A stretch of 64,000 nt of DNA from the NCBI GenBank assembly GCA_030847615.1, contig JAUMIR010000003.1:71992001-72056000 (forward strand). Reading direction: 5' to 3'. Source of the stretch: Gambelia wislizenii. Taxonomy: Eukaryota; Chordata; Lepidosauria; Squamata; Crotaphytidae. The notes under the pieces are model-generated. The model searched no databases. It was not told the DNA's origin and worked only from the letters and a program-made list of their open reading frames with translations. Shown here piece by piece: positions 44,796-54,697 of the stretch. The translations under genes and the position numbers were made by a program. Each line of letters opens with the position of its first letter. Within the stretch, counting starts at the first letter, position 1.

Positions 44796-46596
44796 GGACT
44801 TCCGGTTTGCGGGTGGAGGCAACGGTTGACTGGCGATGGAGCTCTTGCAGGTCTGACCTCTTAACAAGGCAGCTTGGTGGGTATTAGAAACGTTAATATC
44901 ATCTACACCCAAGATATCTTGTCGGGGAAGGCAAGGTATCGGGACCAGCATAGCCCTTTCAAGTTGAGTGTCAGAGACCTGGAGAACAACGCCAGGTTGA
45001 AGAGTACTCAACAAAGTAAAGGTGCAGTAACCACTGCTCCACGGTGGGAGCGCTAAGCTCCAAGCCTCCTGCAAGCCCACAGCCACTAAGCTTCAGCTGT
45101 AAGCTGCAATATATTCATTTACAAACCCAAAGAAGTCACGTTGATCTTAGGCAAAATAGCGTTTGCCATTACATTTATAAGCGTAAGAGGCGATATTTGG
45201 AAAACCGAAAGGAACCCTCCTGGAAGGTTGTGAACAAATGAAAGCACTCGAGGGAGGAGGGGAGAGTATGAAGAGGGTGAAAGCGGTGTTGTCCTCAGGA
45301 GAATATTTACAGGGAGATACAGATAAGAAACAGCGGGACTAAACAGGAACAAACAGAAGAAGCAGGAAAAAGGAGACTGTGTATAGCGGGTTTGTGTATC
45401 CTGTGTTTCAAGAAGGGTTGCACTGACCAGATTGGAGATTGGGACTGAGTTGGAGAGAGAGAGAGGATGTAGAGTGGAAGGGAACGTGAAGGACTCGAGT
45501 GGTGAGAGAGAAGGAGGAGGTGGAAAGAAAGAAAGAAAGAATAGAAGAATTAAAGACTGGAACTGAGCTAAAGGACAGAAGAAAGAAGAATGAGGATATA
45601 GAGAACACTAAACGGAAGTTGAGAAGGGGAGGTAGTGCCCTTTGAGCACCCACAATAAACACTACAACTTTAATAGGAGATATACTGGTGGACTGGGTAG
45701 ACATGGATTTAATGCCCAGTTAAAAAGAATGGAGTAAACTACTAAAGTGGATTAATTGATTGTTCAAGGATAGCTTGTCATATATTGTTTAATTACTGGA
45801 TATTATTAATATTATTGATTGATTGATTGATTAATTAATTAACAGTATTAGTTGTATTAGTAGTATCAGTATCACTCTGGACTGTTTGATGTATGAATAA
45901 TTAATTTAGAATAACAGAAATTGAAGGTAGTAGTAAATTTAATTTAACAGATGGATTTAATTGATGATTTAATTTAATTGATGAATTTAAAGATTCTTGA
46001 ATGATATTAAGCCAGGAATTTTATTGCTGAGATTGGGGTGGGATGTTAGAATAAGTTAAGGATCAGATGAATTTAAAGATCAGAGTCAACACCTTGAATT
46101 AATGAATTTAGGATAGATATTTATCATTTTGAATTTGAATTTGAGTTTGTGAAAAGATTGAATGAATTTTGGGCTTTAAGGAGTGGGTAAAAAGTTTTGA
46201 ATTTAAGTCATCACCTTGAATTAATGCATTCAGGATAGATATTTATAATTTTGGATTTGAGTTTGAGTTTATGAAAAGATTGAATGAATTTTAGGCCTTA
46301 AAGAGTGGGTGAAAAGTTTTGAACTTAAGAAATAATATGATTCTGAATTAATGAATTTAGCAGAGATAATTCATTGAATTGCATATTAAATTTATGTGAG
46401 AGTCAGTTGAACTTTAGGACAAAAATAAATTAATTGGAAGAGAATCAATTAGAGCTCATCAGATTTGGAATCAATTCAGAATTTGATTAAGAATAAGACT
46501 TGATTAATTTAAGCAGCATTAGAAAGAGGTGGCAAAGTCAATTTGGGGAGATTAAATTGAATAGAGAGATAAGAAAAGATACAGAATAGTAGAACT
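44796..46596 (+). promoter_or_regulatory. L1 5' UTR, presumed internal promoter
   Basis: 1801 bp precede the ORF1 start. The first ~250 bp (starting GGACTTCCGGTTTGCGGG) are the most GC- and CpG-rich, as expected for an L1 internal promoter. The later ~800 bp become very AT-rich, with GAATTTAA-type words, a GAAA tract (45525-45542) and a TTGATTGATT run (45811-45830). Promoter function is inferred from position; no transcription start is visible. Frames in this region have no recognised domain. Confidence 0.7.
46091..46334 (+). repeat. 122-bp tandem duplication in the L1 5' UTR
   Basis: 46091-46212 and 46213-46334 are two adjacent copies that differ by scattered substitutions. Both contain ACCTTGAATTAATG, GGATAGATATTTAT and TTGAATGAATTTT words. 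A partial third start follows at about 46338. Variable tandem monomers are a known feature of L1 5' regions in other vertebrates. Confidence 0.8.
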
Positions 46597-47463
46597 ATGG
46601 CAGCAGGGATCAGATCCAGAGCTTACACAACATCACAGATGACACTGACAAGAAGAGGATCTATAGAAATGCCAGGTAAGCAAGTAGACGTTAGTACTCA
46701 AATCTTACAGGAGCTGAGAGAATTCACAAAAGACATGAAAGAAGAATTCAAAAATATGAAGAAAGAATTCAAATCAGATATAGAAAGATTAGTTAAAAGG
46801 ATGGATAAATTATCAGCTGAAATGAAGGAGATGAAAACAGATTTGGAGGAGGTAAAAAATAAAACACGAATTTTGGAGATGCAATCAGAAGACTTGAAAT
46901 CAGAACAGGAGCGAGAAAAGAATCTTAACTTAATCCAGGAACTCAGATATCGAGAGAAGTGTATTAAATTAAGAGGAATCCCAGAAAAGTTAAATGAGAA
47001 CTTAATTGACAGAATAATTCCATCTTTGGTGGAATTTATGGAAATGACTGAAGACTCCTTAATGCAATTTACAGATAAAATTTTCAGAATAAGTTCTGAG
47101 GTGTCAAAAGAGAGAAAAATACCTAGGGATGTGATTGTCACATTTACGAAAGCTTCAATAAGAGATGAAATAGTACAACAAAGCTATCTAAGGAAATTAG
47201 TTGTTGAAGACAGCAACATTTTAATCTTCAAGGATATCCCCCATGAAATACTTAGACGAAGACAGGATTATAGATTCCTAACACAAAGACTCCTGAATAA
47301 AGATATCAATTACAGATGGGAGCGTATTGAAGGAGTCTCATTTAATTACCATCAGAAAAGACACAGAATCAACACAGTTGAAAAAGCCAAAGAGTTCCTG
47401 GAAAGGATGAACCGAGATGATAAAAAATATGATTTGGAAAGAAGGAAGAAAAAAAGGAGCTGA
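46597..47463 (+). CDS. L1 ORF1 protein (288 aa, frame intact)
   Basis: The ORF1 product is the RNA-binding chaperone that coats L1 RNA. The start ATG at 46597 follows the AT-rich 5' UTR, and no longer in-frame extension fits. Residues about 30-115 are highly charged heptads with Leu/Met/Ile spacing (coiled coil, for trimerisation). Residues about 118-205 resemble the RRM domain (KCIKLRGIPE, then RDVIVTFTKASIRDEI). Residues about 206-275 match the C-terminal domain (ILIFKDIPHEILRRRQDY, later RWERIEGVSF and an AKEFLE end). The tail is basic (RRKKKRS). At 288 aa it is shorter than human ORF1p (338 aa). The stop at 47461 may be derived, because an open, acidic frame continues at +1 (next entry). 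Confidence 0.88.
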   Translation: MAAGIRSRAYTTSQMTLTRRGSIEMPGKQVDVSTQILQELREFTKDMKEEFKNMKKEFKSDIERLVKRMDKLSAEMKEMKTDLEEVKNKTRILEMQSEDLKSEQEREKNLNLIQELRYREKCIKLRGIPEKLNENLIDRIIPSLVEFMEMTEDSLMQFTDKIFRISSEVSKERKIPRDVIVTFTKASIRDEIVQQSYLRKLVVEDSNILIFKDIPHEILRRRQDYRFLTQRLLNKDINYRWERIEGVSFNYHQKRHRINTVEKAKEFLERMNRDDKKYDLERRKKKRS

Positions 47464-47869
47464 TAAAAAGGAGAAAGTGAATACTCAAACAAGCACAGAA
47501 AAAGAAAGGAAAGAAAACATGGAAACTGGACAGGAAGAGAAGAAAAAGAGAACGGATGAAATAGAGTTGGTAGATGATGACCAGGCTGAACAGGACCCTA
47601 TGGACTTGACACAAGATGATAAGGAGGAACAATATCAAGAGTTAAGTATTGAGGAAAGAGGAGAAGAAGAGGTTGGAGAGACTGATGCAGAAGAACTTGA
47701 GTGGACATTACAATATGACTTTGTCCCTGCAAACCTGGAATGTCAAATGATTAAATACATTGGAAAAAAGGAGACGAATATACTATTATTTAGAAAAACA
47801 GAATGTAGACATTACAGCTCTACAAGAGACCAGAATAAAGGCACAGGATGGTCAGTATCTGGAAAATAG
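47417..47869 (+). other. Acidic open frame bridging L1 ORF1 and ORF2
   Basis: A 150-aa frame, shifted relative to ORF1, that starts within the end of ORF1. Its middle is strongly acidic (ELVDDDQAEQDP, then EERGEEEVGETDAEELEW). It overlaps the first ~155 bp of ORF2, which uses the third frame. It may be the original C-terminal extension of ORF1p, separated from it by an indel in the A/G-rich run near 47440-47462. It may instead be chance coding in a purine-rich spacer. I know of no domain match. Confidence 0.45.
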
Positions 47870-50800
47870 GAAATTGGGATATGCGTTTTACTCATCGGCC
47901 ATAAAAAAGAAAAAAGGTGTGGCTTTATACGTAAAAAATAAATTCAAAGTTAAGTTAAGGAAGTCCTGAGAAATACAAACAGTCATTACATAGGAGTGGA
48001 AATTAAATTAATAGATTGTAAGATCATAGTGTGATGTCCAGCCAGGACTGTTTAAATCTCCCCTGCATTTTCCTTTGTTTTCTTTTCAAGGCCTTAGCAT
48101 GTCTGAGTATAGGAATATTTCATTGTATTAGACTTGTGGGAGGAGCTAAGAATTCCCCTGCATTTTTCCAAGTTTGGTTTGTCCTTTCCCAGCAAGCTCT
48201 GTTCACCTAGAAGCTTTTTGTTCCTTTGGGCAGTCTTTGCTGTGAGCTTGCAGAGAGCAGTTCTGGTGGCAAACAGGCCCAGACAGCCGGGAAGGGCATT
48301 TCTTACACCATCAGCCAAATTAGTTACCATCAGTCATCAGCCAAATTAGTTACCAACAGTCATCAGCCAAATTAGTTACCAACAGTCAGAGGAATCAGGA
48401 GCTGAAAGACCCTGCACCAGCTCCATTGAGTGAGGAGATCAAACCCAGAGAGATGTCACCCTGAAGACTGCTGAAACTCCAACTGTAAAGTACCTTTCAT
48501 TTCAAGCCTTTTAGAGCTGGGGAGGAGAAAGCCCTTTTCTTTTGTTCTTTAAAATAAACTTCCCCCTTTTTTGAACTGTATATTCAGCATCAGAGCCTTT
48601 TTGGGTAAAGGAGTTTGATCTCACCAGGGTACTGGCGTTGCACACCCAAACCTGCCACCAACTTTAGTTGGGTGTGTCTTCACACATAGTGATAGCAGTA
48701 TATGCACCGCTGGAAAAGAAAAAGCAATTTTATGAGCAGTTTAAGAAAGATGTTGGGAAAATAGAGAAGGAAAATATCATAATTACAGGTGACTTCAATG
48801 GGGTCATAGATGCTACGAGAGACAGATCGGGGGATCAAAAGAAACAACATGGTAATCTTCCAGCAATCTGTAATGAGATTTTAACAGATTTCAACTTAGT
48901 GGATGTATGGCCCTACAAAAAAGGAAAGAGAAAAGGGGTGCACATTTTACTCAGAAGTGCACAAAACCTGGTCATGGATCGACATGTATTGGGTGGCAAA
49001 AGAACTAAGTACAAGAATTAAGGAAATAGAAGTACTACCGAAGATTCTTTCAGACCATAACCCAATAAAAATGATCTTAACTATCAGGGGAAAAAATGTA
49101 TTTTCATTTGGAAAATGAAAGAGACAATGCTAAAAGAAGAGAAATTTGTATCCAGAATAAAAAAAGAGATGAAAAATTATTTTGATACTAATAATACCAG
49201 TGACACCTCTAGTAAAGTCAGATGGGATGCCTTTAAGGCTACTATGAGAGGCTTGTTCCTACAAAAAGGAGCAGAAATACAAAAGCAGAGAAAAGAAAAA
49301 AAAAGCGAGATTACTGGGAGAACTTAGGGAGAAAGAAAAGACATTAAGGCAGAAACCTAATAATGAAAAGATTTGGAAAGAAATAAAAATTATTCAAAAT
49401 GAACCAAACCAAGAAATAATAGAGGGAATCGCAAACAAGTTGAAAAGAGTTAAACAAAATTATTTTGCCAACACCAATAAAGTAGGAAGGTGGCTAACAC
49501 ATAGACTCAAAAAAGAGTCAGATAAGAAACTCATAACAGAGATTAAAGAAGATGACAAGATGTATACTTTACAAAAGGATATACTGGAAAAGTTTGCACA
49601 ATATTATGAAAAGGTATATTTGGACAGGGGAGATGGACTGGATACAGACCTGGAAATAAAGGAATATTTAAGGAATAACAGCATTGGAAGGATCACTCAA
49701 GACCAGTGGGAGATGCTAGGGGGACATATAATGAAACAGGAAATCTCTTTGGTGATACAAAATCTAAAGACAGGGAAGTCCCCAGGTCCTGATGGATTTA
49801 TTGCTGAATATTATAAAATATTTGAAGAGGAAATAGTGGACCATATGCAAGAAGGTATACCTGAAACATGGGAAAATGCTGTAATAATTTTAATACCAAA
49901 AGACGAGAAAGATAAAACTGAGGTCAGGAACTACCGCCCAATATCCCTTCTGAACATTGATTATAAGATTTATACAACGATACTAGCTAACAGATTGAAA
50001 AAAGTATTAGCTGATTTTATACACCCAGATCAGAATGGCTTTCTCCTCAGAAGAACATTGGCAAACAATATAAGACTGACCTTAAACATCTTGGAGTACT
50101 ATGAAAAGAATAATGAAAAGAAGGCAGCCTTAATATTCGCAGATGCTGAGAAAGCCTTCGATAGCCTAAGATGGCAGTTCATGAAAGGAGTATTGGAAGA
50201 GATCGAGGTAGGTAAAGAATTCGCCCAGTATATCAATCAGGTCTACTCAAAACAAAAAGCACAAATTTTAGTAAATGGAGAAAGATCTAACTGTATCAAC
50301 ATTCAGAAGGGAATGAGACAGGGATGTCCACTGTCTCCTCTAATGTTTGTACTCGCCATGGAGGTCCTCAACAAACAGATTAGAGATGAAGAAACAATTC
50401 CGGGTCTGAAATTAAAAGGTCATGAATACAAACTGCTAGCATACACAGATGACCTATTATTAATAATTCAAGATCTAATAAACAACACAGGAAAATTATT
50501 TGAAATAAGTATATTTGGGAAGGTATCAGGTTTCAAAATTAACAAAAATAAAACAGTCATATTAACTAAAAACCTATCAAAAATTGAAGAAATACACCTA
50601 AAAGATAAACTGAAATGCAGAATTGAATCAAAAGCAAAATATCTGGGCATATGGTTGACAAAGAGAAACAGGTAACTCTATGAAAACAACTACAAAAAGA
50701 CATAGCATCAAATAAAGGAGGATCTAAAAAGATGGCAAAAACTAAACATGTCGATCTTGGGAAAAATTACCACGATAAAGATGAACATCCTGGCCAGAAT

Positions 50801-52010
50801 GATGTTCCTGTTTCAAAACCTGGTCATACTAACCAACAATAAACCTTTTCAAGAATGGACGAAAGATTTAAAGAATTTTATTTGGAATGGACGTAAACCA
50901 AGAATCAGATGGTCAACATTACTAGATGTGAAGAACAGAGGTGGTACAGCTCTACCAGATCTTAAGCTATATTACGTTGCTTGTGGGTTGAACTGGTTAA
51001 GTGAATGGGTAAATTTGAAGAACGACAGAATTACAAATTTAGAGTGCTGTAATCAGAAATTTGGGACCCATGCATACCTGTGGTATGGAAAATCAAGAAT
51101 GGATAGAGAATTTGAAATCCACACAGTTAGAGGTCCATCATTGAAGATTTGGAGAAATATAAAACAAAAATTTTACAATAATATCCCCTTATGGCTATCA
51201 CAAGTGGAGGCTCTGCAGGCTAGATGGACAAGAAGGGAAGACTGGGCAACATACAATGAGTTAATAAAGTGGTCTGAAGGGCAATGTTGCCTCAAAACGA
51301 GAGAGGAGATACAAAGCCAAGGATATAACATACAATGGCTACCTTATGCCCAAATAAAACATAGATTCAAGGAAGATAATTCAATATTTGATTTTGTAAA
51401 AGACCGAAGATAAGATCTTTACTGAGAAGGGAAGAGGAAAAATAGCGACATTTTATAAAATATTGCTGGAAAGAGAGCTGGAGAAAGAGCTGATCATGGA
51501 ATCAATGATAAGATGGGCAAAAGATATAGGAGAGACCATAAATTTGGAAGAGTGGGAGTGTGCCTGGACTAAAACCAATAGCTTCACAGCTAGCCAAGAC
51601 TTAAAGGAGTACTTCTTGAAAATCGCTGATGATGGTACTTGACACCAACGAGATTAAGTAAGATCTATAAGCTATCTGATAAGAAATGTTGGAAATGTAA
51701 AAAAGAAGTGGGATCGCTGCATCATATGTGGTGGGGTTGCCCAAAGATAAAGAAATTTTGGGAAAAGGTACATAGAGCAATGCAAAAAATATTCGGAATA
51801 AGCTTTGTAATGGACCCTAAACTATATTTATTGAATATAACAATGATATTAGAGAAACACATAGAGAAGAAATACTGGAGAGTGATACTATATTTAGTTA
51901 CCGCCGCTAGATTGAAGATTGCTGCAATGTGGAAAACAAAAGAGGTACCAAAATTAGATGAATGGCTAGACAAATGGATAGAGATGGAAAACAATGATAA
52001 GCTGACATGA
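47715..52010 (+). pseudogene. L1 ORF2 (endonuclease-reverse transcriptase), disrupted
   Basis: ORF2 nicks DNA and copies L1 RNA at the target. The start is ATG 47715. Codon 12, within the N-terminal endonuclease motif (TWNVK, then LN), is TGA. Endonuclease parts follow: LQETRIK before the nested LTR, then VYAP, GDFNG, a SWID region in a shifted frame, and SDHNPI (to about 49090). RT lies in 49440-50675: GKSPGPDGF, VRNYRPISLLN, FADAEKAFDS, GMRQGCPLSP and the catalytic AYTDD. A few residues are missing before GIPETW. Two in-frame stops (50673 and about 50703) precede 50748-51413. A frame change covers 51415-51640, and 51639-52010 carries the terminal CWKCKKE...HHMWWGC zinc-knuckle-like motif. 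It is non-functional as it stands. Confidence 0.92.
48030..48684 (+). mobile_element. Solo LTR (655 bp) inside L1 ORF2
   Basis: Begins TGTGATGTCC and ends GTCTTCACA, so the ends are TGTGA/TCACA. CATAG is duplicated at 48025-48029 and 48685-48689, a 5-bp TSD that splits the L1 endonuclease cleanly. An AATAAA at 48553-48558 lies ~125 bp before the 3' end and supports plus orientation. Three perfect or near-perfect 26-bp tandem units occupy 48309-48386. No internal region is attached. It could be ERV or Ty3/Gypsy; the LTR alone does not say. Confidence 0.88.
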
Positions 52011-52488
52011 GTTATGAATAATAGAAAAATAAAAGAAGTGAATGAAGAATGGAGAGTTGTAAAAGACTATTTGAGCAAAAGAGACAACAGCAAATGATGA
52101 AATAAATTAGGTGAGAGAGAAGGGCTTCGATACTGTATGAGACAGAGAAATATAACATGGAATTAAGTGGCAAATCACACATAATAGATAATATATACAA
52201 TAAGTGTACAAGGGATGAATAAAAGGTAGTTAAGAAACAAAGAACAAAAATGATTTAAAGATGGAATAAATTCTTAGGTTTTGTAAATCAGGGGAAGGCA
52301 AGAGGTGGAGGGGAAAGAAGAAGAAGAATAAAACATTGAGAAGAGAAGTTATTTATACAACACTAATGAGAGATATTATATTTTTTGCGGTTTAGAAAAT
52401 AAGATAGAAGATAGCGGTTGTGTAAAATTTATGATTTTGTATGATTTATCAATGATCACTTGAATAAACAAATATTTTTTTTAAAAAA
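52011..52488 (+). terminator. L1 3' UTR and poly(A) signal
   Basis: 478 bp of A-rich sequence follow the last ORF2 stop. AATAAA at 52463-52468 is followed by a short T8-A6 tract that ends exactly at the start of the target duplication (52489), as expected for an L1 terminus. The tail is short and impure, in keeping with some age. Confidence 0.8.
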
Positions 52489-53157
52489 GAAACTTTGTGC
52501 CATTGTGCTCACATGAATAGGGCATCAATGACAGAACACTTCTGCGTGAGATTGTGACAGCCAGGTAGGGGTGCTCTTTCTTTGAACCTCCCCGGTTTAC
52601 TTGTAACTTTTAAAGTGTGTTTCTGTGCTTGTGTCTACATTTTGTGCATTTCTTTTTCTTTATTTTAAAAATTTACTGCACTTGCATCTTCTCATGAGAA
52701 TCTGTGAGATCATGAGCACAGAAGTGAACAGAACTCCATTCACTCTCTGTCAATGCTGGGGCTGCCTTTTGACACATTACAAAGGTAGGTCTGATAAAAA
52801 GAGTTCTTTTACTGACATAAAACAGTTCAAAATATGCCAGCAAAAGAATGTCTGATAAAGTCGTTAGTCTCCAACTACCTCTTTTTAAGGTCTTCTTCCT
52901 GTGGTGGTGCTCTGATTCCATGGCATGGCTGCCAGCATCTTCTGGCTCCAAGGTGATCTGGGTTTGACTGAAGCCTGTTACCTGGGCTCATCTCTTCCTC
53001 TTCCTCATCTGAGGAGGATTCCTCCTAGTAGGACATGACAATAAAAACTGGCATAATGGTTATTCTTCTTCATATCCAAAAGGTTGCCGTAACAGTTAAA
53101 AGCAAAAACTTGAGCCACTGAACTATGGCAAAGAAGAAACATTTAGAATAATACAAA

Positions 53158-53507
53158 GGACATTTTCAGACAGCGTTTTTTCATGACTACCGCGGGAGGA
53201 GCTTCTGGGAGAGGGAAGGTGCTATTGCGCGGCGGGGGTTGTTTTTGGACGCCGCCATCCCTCTGCCGAAATAATCCGTGACACTTCCGTGAAGCTTCGG
53301 AAGCCGCAGCGCCATATTTTATTCACGGGCAACCTCCGTGATTAAAATATGGCTCTGCGGCTTCTGAAGCTTCACGGAAGTGTCACGGATGATTTTGGGA
53401 GAGGGATGGTCGTGTCCGCAAACAACCCCCTGCCGCGCAAGAGCGCCATCCCTCTCCCGGAAGCTCCTCCTGTGGTAGTCACGAAAAAATGCTTTCTGAA
53501 AATGTCC
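53158..53507. mobile_element. Foldback MITE 3
   Basis: A 350-bp inverted repeat with termini GGACATTTTCAGAC and TTTCTGAAAATGTCC, flanked by AAA at 53155-53157 and 53508-53510. The two arms match with few mismatches and small indels. The core is ATTCACGGGCAACCTCCGTG (about 53331-53350) between TATTTT and AAAATATGG, and GTGACACTTCCGTGAAGCTT (53279-53298) and its inverse appear in both arms. The last word is shared with foldback 1. CpG content is high. It carries no gene. Confidence 0.88.
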
Positions 53508-53671
53508 AAAATGTTCTAAAAAAGCTCATGAGCAAGTTTGTATTAAGTTTAGCAAGGTTACTGTGCAAGCAAGGTTACTGGCTTCTTCATCAGGAAAAGA
53601 TGGTAGGAAAAAACCATGCAGGGGAAACCAAAGTCACATTGGAGTCACAGGCCTGTGTGTGGGTGTTGTAT

Positions 53672-53838
53672 GTGCCTTCAAGCCTCCTGTCAACTTATGG
53701 GTGACCCCATGAATATTATAGGGTTTTCTTAGGCAAGGAATATTCAAGAGGTGGGTTTGCCAGTTCCTTCCTCTGAAATATAACCTACAGCACCTGATAT
53801 TAGTTGGAGGTATCCCACCCAAGTATTAACCAGGGCTG
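53672..53838 (-). mobile_element. 5S-rRNA-derived SINE
   Basis: On the plus strand 53782-53830 reads CCTACAGCACCTGATATTAG followed by TCCCACCCAAGTATTAACCAGG. These are the reverse complement of the 3' half of vertebrate 5S rRNA with about six changes. The other side (53672-53765) is the tail found in SINE-a: GCCTTCAAG, TATGGGTGACCC, GGGTTTTCTTAGGCAAG, TTTGCCAGTTCCTTCCTCTG. It is therefore a 5S-headed SINE with a shared, Bov-B-like tail. The internal pol III promoter of the 5S part is truncated. It is not a 5S gene. Confidence 0.75.
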
Positions 53839-54106
53839 CTACAGGTCTGCATGTTGTGGTTTTGGATGTTATAATGAGAGTGTGTTTGTACAAGCAGAGA
53901 GCTCAATTCCCAGCTTCTCCCCCAAACAGAAGTGGGGAAGAAACCAGGAACAAAGGTTGTAAAAAAAAGAAAGCCATAAGCTGTAAATCTCTTCCCTCAA
54001 GATCTGTTCTGACCATGCCCAGTAAAGATAAATGCCTATTTTGTCAGAGTTCAGTGATCCTCTGAGAAAAGGCTGTTTTGCCAGTTTTATAATCCTATGA
54101 ATCCCA

Positions 54107-54697
54107 GGAGATTATCAGACAGGAATGCAGAAAGTGTTCCTGTCCCACAATCTCCAGACCCCTCCCTGTCCTGACACAATAACCCTCCCCATCAGACTTA
54201 GCTTGCCTTCTGTCCAAAGGCAGCCCAAGAATGAACGGAGCTCTAACAGAGCTCCATGCAGTTCCTGGACTGAAATCCTGCCTGTTCTCATGAGAAGTCA
54301 CGAGAGTGGGAAATTCAAAAAGAAAAATAGACACAAAAAAGGTCACAAAAGCACATATACACACTAAAAAAATAACAACTAACCCAGGGAGGGTACAGAA
54401 AAGAGGGTAGCCTACCTGGTTCTGACAATCCCACCCAGAAGTGTTCTGGTGGGACTGCCCATTGATCCTAGAATCACACCAGCAGTACGGGGCACATTTT
54501 TTCACATATGAAAATCTGGAACATGAACGCTACAGGAGATCAGTTTTCAACTTCTCCCCAAAAATAAAAAAGAACTCCCTTGCAACAGTAGCAGAATGCT
54601 TGCAGAACACTGGGGCATGATATCATCTAATAAGGAAACCCTTTTGCAATCTCATGGCATCATTATAACAAGGTTTTTGATGCATCTGATAATCTCC
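54107..54697 (-). mobile_element. PIF/Harbinger-like MITE, family A copy 9
   Basis: A 591-bp reverse copy with termini GGAGATTATCAGAC and ATCTGATAATCTCC, so the terminal variant is like that of foldback 1 (GGAGATTTTCAGAC). Flanking triplets are CCA and ACA. Interior blocks (TTCTCATGAGAAGTCACGAG, TTCTGACAATCCCACCCAGA) match the other copies in reverse. Confidence 0.85.

Larger units (their letters stand above)
44796..52488 (+). mobile_element. Long L1-type LINE, inactivated
   Basis: A 7693-bp non-LTR retrotransposon (about 7.0 kb without its nested LTR). It has a 1.8-kb 5' region, ORF1, ORF2 with endonuclease/RT/zinc-knuckle remnants, and a 3' UTR ending in a T8/A6 tract. It is flanked by an 18/19-bp target duplication, GAAACTCGTGCCATTGTG at 44778-44795 and the same with one TT/C change at 52489-52507. 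The TSD plus the long 5' region suggest a near full-length insertion by target-primed reverse transcription. ORF2 carries stops and frameshifts, so this copy cannot move itself. Confidence 0.92.
44646..52863 (+). mobile_element. Family A MITE copy 7, split by an L1 insertion
   Basis: Left part 44646-44795 starts GGACTTTATCAGACTAGGC after TAA. Right part 52489-52863 ends GTCTGATAAAGTCG before TTA. When the L1 and one copy of its target duplication are left out, the remaining ~506 bp is collinear with copies 1 and 3. Its left terminus, interior order and right terminus are intact, so the MITE is older than the L1. Confidence 0.85.

Noticed and set aside
46698..47141. 147-aa antisense frame
   Set aside because: It is opposite the real L1 ORF1 and its composition mirrors it.
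48309..48386. Possible CRISPR-like array
   Set aside because: The units are directly adjacent tandem copies with no spacers, inside a eukaryotic LTR.
53772..53838. Possible 5S rRNA gene
   Set aside because: Only the 3' half is present, with several changes, joined to a SINE tail.
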